From Microstegium vimineum (Eukaryota; Streptophyta; Magnoliopsida; Poales; Poaceae), in the NCBI GenBank assembly GCA_022036555.1, contig CM039132.1, positions 53,602,748 through 53,666,747 of the forward strand: a DNA stretch of 64,000 nucleotides, given 5' to 3'. The position numbers were made by a program, and so were the translations under genes. Below, in pieces: positions 56,308 to 64,000 of the stretch. Below the pieces are notes generated by a model. That model was given only the letters and a program-made list of their open reading frames with translations, did no database searches and was not told the DNA's origin. The number at the start of each line of letters is the position of its first letter. Within the stretch, counting starts at the first letter, position 1.

Positions 56308-58130
56308 TGAAAGCCCAAGTTTGGTTTTGGTTAATTGATGAAACCTATGGACTAACCCTTGTACTAAGTGTATGATCAAGATAGGGTAATCCACCTTGAT
56401 ACATGGAGCTAGAAGGATGACAATGGTGCATCGATCAAGTGCTTCATGGACTGAGGAAAAGAAGAAAGAGAAAAACAAAAATGGGCTCAAGGCAAAGGTA
56501 TATCATAGGGCCATTTTTGGTTTAGTGATCAAGACACTATAGAGAGTGTGATCACCTTTAGGATAGATAGCCGTACTATCAAGAAGGGAAAACTCGTTTC
56601 GATTGCGGTTATCATGTGCCACTAGGTTTGCATTGCATGCATATTTAAAATGAACCTAAGTGATATGAAAGTATAATTAAATCCAAGATAATTCAATATA
56701 AAGGCTAACACAGACCACAAGAGTATGGATCTCATGGTGTTAGCACTTGAAGACTTGGAGAAGAAGAAGCAACTCGATTGGACAAAGAGAAGAGATCCGG
56801 ACGTAGGGTCCGGACGCTAGGGCAGCTCCGTCCGGACTAACGCAGACGCGTCCGGTAGCATACCCTAGCCCTCAGTTTCTTTGGACAGGAGGTCCGGACG
56901 CTGACTCCAGTCGCACGTCCGGAATAATGGAGCTCTCTGGTTGACTCTGCAGGGTGATCCGGACGCTAAGCATCGTCCGAACGCGGCTCTCCGGACCACC
57001 GTCCGGCCATTTGGAGCTCTCTGGTGAGGTCTAGATGCAATCAAACAGAAGGTCCGGACGCTACTATTGCATGGGTCCAGAGGTGACGTGTCAGTAGCAG
57101 AACAAGGCGGGAATGAACAGATTTCAAATGCAGAGGGTCCGGACGCACCCGCATTGGTCTGGACCCCCTGATCAAATAGCGTCCGGACTGACGCGGATAG
57201 TGGCTATGAAGGGGCAAAACGGCTAGTTGTTTGAGGGTTGCTATTTAAGCATTTTGGCCAGCTCCTAGGTACCTCTCTTGCATCTCCCATTCATTTGACA
57301 TACTTGTGCTTGCTTGAGAAGGCCCCCAACTCATCTCTCTTTGCTTGTGTTGCTAATTCTTGAGAGTTTGAGTGAATCAAGTGCTTGATCATTGCATTGC
57401 ATCTTAGTGGCACTTGGTCATCGTCATCGCCGTGGGATTTCTTGTTATTCTTGGTGTTTTCCAACACCTAGATGGCTTGGCGATTGAGGAGAAGCATCGA
57501 CACGTGTTGGTGATTGTTCGTGGCCGGCTTCATCGACTTGTAGAGGGCTTGTACCCACCTCGGCGGAGCGCCAAAGGGTAACTCTAGTGGATTGCTCGTG
57601 TCTTTGAGTTACTCTCATTTGGGTGGATTCTTGTGGCGCCCGGGTAGTGGGCTAGGCTTGTGAAACGCCTATTAGCCACCGAATCACCATTTGAGTAGTC
57701 GACACAACGAGGACTAGCTTGGTGGCAACCAAGTAAACCTCGGGAGAAAAATCATTGTGTCTATTTGTCTCCCGGCTACTCTTGGTGTTCATATTGTAAT
57801 TGGCTCTTCATATTGACATCCATACATCACAAGGCTTCGGTATAACAATCACCCTTATCCTTTGTATCTACACTCTTTATATATTGCCTAGTTAGCTTGC
57901 TAGTTAGTTTCTCTTGTTTGTCTTTCTTGCTAGCTGAAGCTAAGTGCCTTAGGTTCTTGCTATTGTGTGATAGGCACTTAGTTAACTAGAATTGCTTGGA
58001 TAGGTGGCTTTGCACCCCTAGTAGAGCTAGAGCAAAAAGCTTCGCTTAAGTGTTAATCTAACCTTTGCTCTAGTACTTTGTAGAATTTTTATAGGCTATT
58101 CACCCCCCTCTAGCCATCTAGGACCTTTCA
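56308..58130 (+). repeat. Sirevirus 3' LTR
   Basis: 1,823 bp, near-identical to the 5' LTR, lacking about 30 bp within the CCGGAC cluster near 56890. Confidence 0.95.
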
Positions 58131-58856
58131 CGGGCGCGACCTCGTCGCCCGACAGGGAAGATTCTGTGCTCCCAGGCGGGCCTCGGGAATGCTAAGCTGC
58201 CAACCTCTTCGCTGGAGCTAAGGTTAGGCGACCCACACTCCGACTGCAGGAAAGACATGATGAGGCAGGTAAGACAAGTAGTCCAGAGAACAAAGCGGGA
58301 CAGGACAAGTTTACCTCGGGGCCAACGCAAGACGCTTCGGCTGGTCATCCGACAGCACCGTGCCCAAAAACGATGGCTTGCGCTTACGGGAAGACGCATG
58401 CGGCGCCGGACGAACCTCATGACTCGCCCCTAGCACCTGCATTGCAGCCTCAAGCGTGGGGGCAGCCGACGGCGTTAAGACAGGGGCATCCCCGGAGGAC
58501 GGTGCGGGCATGGAAGACGTTGTCGCGGGCACGTCACCCGATCTCAACATCGCGAAATCGGTCGGCATGAGCTCTGAGGCCATCGCCGCAACGTCACACA
58601 AAACCTCCACTACTTCAGGCGGACTGGCATCTGGAGGAGATCCCGAGGGTCCAGATTGCGATGACTGATCGACCACTTCGTGAGAGGGGAAGTCCTCAGG
58701 ATCCGAGGAATCATCATCCTCGTCGTCGGTATCCTCTGATGCCGTCGAAACCTCCTCGCCCTTCTCCTCCCTCCTTTTCCGGTTCTCATTCTGAATGTGG
58801 CGAGCACTCCTGCGGGATTTCCGCATTTGGCCTTCCTCGTTGTGTTCCCTGTTCAC
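58131..58856 (-). pseudogene. Antisense ORF of the Tat element, N-terminal part
   Basis: A 181-codon open frame (58856-58311) starting MNREHNEEGQMRKSRRSARH: basic, then acidic (TASEDTDDEDDDSSDPEDF), then Pro/Ser/Ala-rich. A donor-like CCGAGGTAAAC at about 58315 and acceptor-like CCTGCAG at about 58240 suggest an intron, after which the frame runs into the copia at 58131. The two halves flank the copia with the CGGGC duplication. Function unknown. Confidence 0.7.
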
Positions 58857-59022
58857 CCCCTCGACGCGGCGGTTAGAAGAGGAGGACGACTAGGACAGAC
58901 CTCCACACGACCAACCTGCCAAAACCATCCCTCCAATTGGTTAGCAGCAGGGGAGTAGAAAGACAATGCTCCACCGATAAGAAGAGAGGGGAAGTAAAAA
59001 ATACCAGAGTCATCGTGTTCGG

Positions 59023-60005
59023 TGTTGGTATTTCTTATGACTATTGGATAAATCCGCAAGCGCACGGATTATACCGTTGTAGCACTGCACCTAGGAGTAT
59101 TCCAAGGTATCATAATTTATATTTTCCCAAGGGAATGCTGGGCTAGAAATGATAATTGGATAGAGATCCTAGAGAGCACCTCAACTTAGTACCAACTAGT
59201 ATAGGGGGTAAACGATATATGTGATAGGAAGGGTTGATGATTGAATAAGCCAAGGTAAAAGATACTTAGAACGGACTAGATAGAATAGCTAGGTGGGAGG
59301 ACAACAAGAGAGTACAAGGGACTCCTATGTAATTTACTCTACTTCAATATACTTAGCCAATTAACTAGTCTAAACACTATAGTTTGTCTCCTCAATACAA
59401 GTATGCTAGGCGAGGGGATAGATCAGTAGGAGGACAAAACTCCTACCGGACCGCGCCCTCGTTTTACGGGGGCCTTACCTTTTAAGAACTTTCCTAAAAA
59501 CACATGGTGGAATACAACGGCTAGACAAGGCTGTCACCTCTTGCTAGCTACCACAAACAATCTGTGCAGCAAGCGGTAACCAAGGATAAGATGATGTATA
59601 AGCGCCATGCTTACACACAGCTTACTACTTTGACTACGATCTATAATCAAAGCACCCTATGATAGGAAATGATCGCATACAAGAAGGGTCACAAGGATCA
59701 CAGACTATTGATGTAAAGGCTATTAAAGAGCAAAATCATATAACAAGACTATATCTAGTATAGAAATGCTCAAAGTAAATACTGATTAAAGTAGAGAGAA
59801 AAAATAATATATTGAGAAAGGTAAAGTCTTACAAAGAAGGAAAGATACAAGAGCTATACCAGACTTTCCAGAAGACGACTCCGGAAATCCCGAGCGTAGC
59901 TCGACTCAACTCTAACTCCCACTCTAGACTAAACTACTAGAACAATATAAGAAATAGAGCTTGTAGGATTATTCACCATGTGTAGAGAGGGGGCTATGAG
60001 CCTCT
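59023..60005 (-). mobile_element. Truncated Athila-type LTR
   Basis: Starts TGTTGGTATTTCTTATGACT and follows 39845-40810 closely (GATAAATCCGCAAGCGCACR, TAGTTTGTCTCCTCAATACA), then stops where the Tat LTR begins. It shows what the LTR end looks like without the extra 72-bp PBS duplication seen at 39768-39840. Confidence 0.85.
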
Positions 60006-61634
60006 TGTCGGTGTTTCAACCCAGGGGGTCAATCACCAACTCGTAAATTTGTATATTGCGTGCTCCCACTCCCAGATGTGATGCAAGAAGAACAGAGTAT
60101 TTATCCTGGTTCGGGCAAAGAAGGCCCTACGTCCAGCAGGGAAGGAAGAATTGTATTATCTCGCACCGAAGTGCTCGTACAGGGGGGGGAGTACAAGCTG
60201 GTTTACATGGGGGGTGCTCGGAGTGAGCTGAGGACTAGGACTAGCTGGGCTACCCTAGGTGAGTCGATTGATTGCTTGAGATGTTGATCAAGCCATCACT
60301 AGATTGTCTTGTGCTCGGAGGTGACCCTCTGTTGCGTATGCTAGGGGGTTTGTGGAGAGTGCTAGTGGGTGTTGTTTGGATGGCAGCAAGTGTGAGCCGA
60401 TGTCTTGTTGTTCTCTCTCTTATCTACTATCCCAGCATCCCCTTTTATAGACTAAGGGGAGGCTTGAGAGTACAGGAGCCCTAGTTCGTATCGGTATGGG
60501 AGGCGCGTCCGTGGCACCATGCTTGCGATGGGACATCGATTGTTGTAGCGGCATGCTCCCCCTGTCCTTCCGATGCTCCTGGGCATGGTGATGGTGGACT
60601 GGTCGATGCCGAACGGCATGGCGTGGAACGATTGGTCTCCTGTAGATGGGTACGAGCTCCGCAGTTAAAGCGGGACGGAGCAGACGGGTTCCATGCCGTA
60701 GTGGTTGGAGATGAGGGTCGAGCCCTCGAATCGAGGAGTATCAAGGCCTGCATGATCCTGACGCATCCCTGAAAACGCGGTCGAGGGCTGTCCCATTCGA
60801 GATTCGAGGGGGTGCTTTCGACCTCCGTACTCAAGGCGTGGCTACAGTGGCCGCACGATCGACGAATTAACCCGGGTTTGGGTGACGAGTTGATGGATTT
60901 GACCGAGGTACCGGGTGCCCATGGCGTTAGGTGGGAGCAGGTAATAGCATGGGATCCTCTTTACCCCATACTGGGAGTAGGTGAGCCGATCGGGCCTCCT
61001 GATCGTGGGGCATTCGATCGACCCCCTGTCCGTCACTCGAGGGGTTGAGGTCGAGGGGGATCCGATCGACCCCTCTTCCGTCACTCGAGGGATCGAGGTA
61101 GAGGGGGATTCGATCGACCCCTCTTCCGTCACTCGAGGGGTCGAGGTAGAGGGGGATTCGATCGACCCCCTCTCCGTCACTCGAGGGGTCGATGTAGAGG
61201 GGGATTCGATCGATCCCTCTTCCGTCACTCGAGGGGTCGAGGTAGAGGGGGATTCGATCGATCCCTCTTCCGTCACTCGAGGGGTCGAGGTAGAGGGGGA
61301 TTCGATCGAGGTAGAGGGGGATTCGATCGATCCCTCTTCCGTCACTCGAGGGGTCGAGGTAGAGGGGGATTCGATCGATCCCTCTTCCGTCACTCGAGGG
61401 GTCGAGGTAGAGGGGGATTCGATCAATCCCTCTTCCGTCACTCGAGGGGTCGAGGTGGAGGGGGATTCGATCAATCCCTCTTCCGTAGCAGATCCTGCTC
61501 ACTGTCTCTCCAGTAATGGGTTGGCCCATGACCGGTCATGCTTCATGGGGAGGTAGGATGGCTATTGGATTTTGCCTGAATATTAAGCACTAAATCGCCA
61601 AGGATTAGGGTACCCCTTACCTTTGTACCCGACA
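60006..61634 (-). repeat. Tat-type 3' LTR with internal minisatellite
   Basis: 1,629 bp with TGTCGG..CCGACA ends. TATAAAAG on the minus strand (60442-60449) is the likely promoter. A 48-bp minisatellite occupies 61032-61490, upstream of the TATA box in the sense of transcription. Confidence 0.88.
61032..61490. repeat. 48-bp minisatellite (about nine units)
   Basis: Units start at about 61032, 61080, 61128, 61176, 61224, 61272, 61341, 61389 and 61437, each opening GTCACTCGAGGGGTCGAGGT. A 21-bp partial insert lies before 61341. Because 48 is a multiple of 3, long repeat-coded frames open on both strands (16-residue period); these are not genes. Confidence 0.95.
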
Positions 61635-62775
61635 GTAGCCCCCGAGCCTCTATGCGGATAAGATGAATCCGTATAGAGGCTGTTGTTGATGATCTGTGGG
61701 GTTTGTTAACATGAAGTGGAGTTGAAGTACCTAGTATCGAGGCGCAGGGTTCTGTTACATTATCTCGCCATGGGGGCGCGCGAGCGTCCCCCGCGGGGGT
61801 AGCCCCCGAGGCCCCAGAGGAGTGATTAAGAATTCCTCTGGGGGCTTTTGATTTGTGTCTTATTGAGGGGGATTGGTATTAACTGGAGTCATAGTGCCCC
61901 ATCGAGGGGTCAACTCTGTTTGCCAGGCTCCGAGTGTTTTTGACCCTCTTTCGTCGAGGGGTGTCGTGCGTAGTCTAGCCCTCGAGCCTCGTGTGGCTGG
62001 GCTTTTGCTACCTTATAGCGTCCTTCCCACAGATCCTTGCGCTCAGATTGTGGGGTGAAGAGCATCGTGCTTTCCTCGTTCGGACGGGCCTCGAAGTCCT
62101 AAGTGAGCTGGTAATGGGGAGATCCAAGTGAGAACTCGTGCCCCTTCGACAGGGGTCGACAGAAGCCCTGAGGCGTCCTCATTATGAAAAACCATGTGGA
62201 TTACCTTGGTGCCAACTCTATTCGATGAGAGTCGGTGGCTCGATGCCTCCCGTCGTAGGGATCCTTGGTATTCCCTGGTTATGCCTTGGATATGTCCCGG
62301 GAGAACTCGAGAGTTCATTCTTGAGCTAGGCTTCGTACTGGCTCCCCCTGGGTCATGCCTGACTCGGGTACTCGAGGGCGGCTGTCAAACCCTGTTCGAG
62401 GGCCAGCCTTCGCCCCCTCGAGATTTGGGGGTGGACCGGAGTCCGTTTTACTTCCCTAGGAAGGAACTGCTTGAGAGCGGCTGTCGAAACCCTTTCGAGG
62501 GCCAGCCTTCGCTCCCTCGAGAGTTCGATGGACGGGTCGATGCCCGTTGCTTACCTCCGAAGACAACGCCCATCATTGCCTGTCGTCTGCCGTAAGCGCG
62601 CCTTTTTAGGAGGTGTCCGTTCGACTGCAACCGTAGCAGGCGTAGGGTGCGGCGAGGAGTGCGGTGATGTGACAGGTGCGCCTTGTCCTATGGAATATGA
62701 GGGGGCGGTAGGTAGGTGCATTAAATGCGGAAATTTACCTGCCTTTTCGATGGATCCGCCCGTTGTGCTTCCGGT
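61635..62775. other. Tat internal non-coding region
   Basis: Rich in CCCTCGAG and CCCCGAGG motifs. A phrase (GAGGGCCAGCCTTCGCCCCC and GAGGGCCAGCCTTCGCTCCC) recurs about 99 bp apart (62399 and 62498), a short tandem duplication. No gene called. Confidence 0.6.
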
Positions 62776-62783
62776 TATAAATA
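62776..62783 (+). promoter_or_regulatory. TATA box for the plus-strand antisense ORF
   Basis: TATAAATA within CCGGTTATAAATACGGGGGC, 246 bp upstream of the ATG at 63029. It faces the opposite way to the element's own LTR promoter. Confidence 0.55.
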
Positions 62784-63028
62784 CGGGGGCAGTGGTTTGG
62801 CTTCCTTACGCTTGCCTTTGCCTTCCTAGCCTTCTTTCTCTCGCCATTGCCTTCGTCGCCCTCTGAGCCCGATCTCTGCATGCGCGAGTAAGGAGAGGAA
62901 AGATCGGGAACGCACCTTCAACCCCTGCTTCTGAGCGCATCCGCTTCTCCCGCTGCCAAGGCCAGCTACACCCTGCGCGGCCCCGACGCTTGTCTCCCTT
63001 CGACGGCGACCGTGGAGCGGCTGGAGAC

Positions 63029-63990
63029 ATGGTGGAGAGCGGCCTTCTCCGGCCCGTCACTTCGGTGGACTGACCGGAGTGGATGGTTCCGCCGGAGTCG
63101 GATCACCAGCCCAACCCACCGGAGGGCTACGTGGTCAGCTTCGAGGCCTTCCACCGAGCGGGGCGATCGTCGTGTCGGCCTTCCACCAGTGGCAAGTCGT
63201 GCCGCTGATGGCTCGCCCGCTTCGCCTTGACGAGATGTGCCCGGGGGTGGATCTCACGGGGTGTCGTCTCATGGAGGACGAGCTTCCCCTCGAGAGGGTG
63301 GTCCGTCGAGTGTGGCGCCTCCTTCGCCGGCGCGTTCGAGGAGGAGCACGTCGCCCACGTCCCCATGGTGCCGGACAAGGGCCACATCCGGCTGGTACGA
63401 CACCTCTTTCTCTGTCAATGTCCTCTTGTTCGTCTTGTTTGTCTCCTTTGCCTGCCTCCTAACCGCCTTGCGTTCCTCAGGGGAACGTCGTCTTCCGGAA
63501 GTCACTGCCACTGGTGAAGGAGGAGAGGAACGACTCCCAGGTGAGACGCCTTCAGGTCGAGCAAGACAAAAGAGACAAAGATAAGGCCAAGGAGGAGAGG
63601 GACAAAAAGGCCCGAGAGAAAGAGGCGCGTGACCAACGCCGGTCACGGTAGAGGCAAGCCGGCCACCCCGAGGAGGAGTCCCCCTCAAAGGAGGATGAGG
63701 ATGAGGGGTCAAGTAGTGACGAGGTTATTAAGAACAATGGCATGGCGTAGTGGTATCAGGTTTGGCCAATCGCTTCTGACCTGATGGGTATCGTCCTTAT
63801 GCAGGGAGAGGAGCAGGAGGAGGAGGTCGAGCCGCGGCGAGGGCTCGAGGAAGGAAGAGCGGCGCCCGAGCGGCAAAGGGCGGCCGTCGGTAGCAGAGGG
63901 GAGAGGGGGTCGACATCGAGGTCGGCCTCGACCGCCGGGGTCAAGTCGGGGGGCGAGTGCCCCGCGGCTTCTTAGGGTGGAGTGGCGCTG
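63029..63990 (+). pseudogene. Antisense ORF of the second Tat element (gypsy-type transposon family, PF04195-like)
   Basis: Starts MVESGLLRPVTSVD, meets TGA at 63071-63073, continues in frame with PEWMVPPES and PPEGYVVSFEAFH, the hallmark of the 'putative gypsy type transposon' family, then shifts frame and loses most of the domain. A later segment (about 63540-63650) is a Lys/Glu/Arg coiled coil (QDKRDKDKAKEERDKKAREK) ended by a TAG; acidic Ser-rich and Glu-rich parts follow. Disabled by stops and deletions. The family's role is unknown. Confidence 0.68.
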
Positions 63991-64000
63991 CGGACGCGTA

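Larger units (their letters stand above)
48250..58130 (+). mobile_element. Sirevirus-type Ty1/copia retrotransposon, nearly complete
   Basis: 9,881 bp with LTRs 48250-50102 and 56308-58130 and a perfect target duplication CGGGC (48245-48249, 58131-58135). The initiator-Met PBS TGGTATCAGAGC is at 50105-50116. Gag, protease, integrase, RT and RNase H are in copia order. Sirevirus marks are large size, a long gag with coiled coil, several AGGGGGAG purine tracts before the 3' LTR (about 55789, 55851, 56220, 56297) and clustered CCGGAC palindromes in the LTRs. The LTRs differ at scattered bases and by a roughly 30-bp deletion in the 3' copy, so insertion is fairly recent. Confidence 0.95.
42649..59022 (+). 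mobile_element. Tat-type gypsy element without pol, containing a nested copia
   Basis: 5' LTR 42649-43808, PBS, gag relic on plus (43836-46413), then a coiled-coil antisense ORF on minus (46740-48249 and 58131-58856). Pol is absent between gag and the antisense ORF. The Sirevirus at 48250-58130 is inserted inside. The right end is lost where an Athila-type LTR starts at 59023, so the 3' LTR is not seen. Confidence 0.82.
60006..64000 (-). mobile_element. Second Tat-type gypsy element, cut by the window edge
   Basis: Read on the minus strand: internal DNA from beyond 64000, then a purine tract (GGCTCGGGGGCTAC, complement of 61635-61648), then the 3' LTR 61634-60006 (TGTCGGGTACAAAGG to AACACCGACA). 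Its antisense ORF runs on the plus strand at 63029 onward. Pol and the 5' LTR are outside the window. Confidence 0.85.

Noticed and set aside
61032..61490. Possible CRISPR-like array
   Set aside because: Units are adjacent with no unique spacers, and the context is a plant retrotransposon LTR.
60842..61556. Three long frames (191-210 codons) over the minisatellite
   Set aside because: Explained by a repeat unit length divisible by three; no domain and no non-repeat coding flank.
63740..63800. Possible tRNA-like segment near GTGGTATCAGG
   Set aside because: No cloverleaf could be formed; no acceptor stem or T-loop seen.

Overview
The window is nuclear DNA of a grass, most likely a panicoid of the sorghum/sugarcane/maize group. 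The reasons are a GC-rich Rubisco small-subunit gene with a grass-type transit peptide and one short intron, a two-exon grass-type CC-NB-LRR gene, and a dense load of grass transposons (Stowaway, Tourist, hAT and Mutator MITEs, Helitron, L1-type LINE, Reina-like and Tat/Athila-like gypsy elements, and a Sirevirus-type copia element). I see no bacterial operons, rRNA, convincing tRNA or CRISPR.

Layout. 1-6.4 kb: rbcS (2698-3299) with a TATA box, an I-box and a decayed tandem duplication upstream, then quiet DNA with a doubtful minus-strand coding relic. 6.46-13.27 kb: a nearly full-length, inactivated L1-type LINE (zinc-knuckle ORF1; endonuclease-RT ORF2). 14.4-18.5 kb: nested Tourist-like MITEs, a 979-bp Helitron with a GC-rich insert, a 1-kb near-palindromic MULE-type element with a perfect 9-bp target duplication, and a Stowaway-like MITE. 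18.5-21.2 kb: an internally deleted copia element. 21.7-25.2 kb: a complete two-exon NLR on the minus strand. Its 5' end and upstream DNA are tandemly duplicated (24.98-26.1 and 26.2-33.3 kb), and the second copy was split by a 5.8-kb chromovirus (26577-32365, TSD CACCA).

34-64 kb is nested retrotransposons: an Athila-like gag-protease element on the minus strand with an intact 662-aa ORF (37633-39621) and its 5' LTR (39768-41549); a Tat-type gypsy without pol (42649-59022) carrying gag on one strand and a coiled-coil antisense ORF on the other; inside that antisense ORF a 9.9-kb Sirevirus-like copia (48250-58130, TSD CGGGC); then a truncated Athila-type LTR (59023-60005) broken by the LTR of another Tat element (60006-61634) whose internal region runs off the right edge.

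Only rbcS and the NLR look like host genes able to make full proteins. The long Athila gag-pro ORF is also uninterrupted, but its protease active site is altered. Several elements carry TAG stops where a conserved Trp is expected, nearly all after a C. This fits decay of methylated cytosines.
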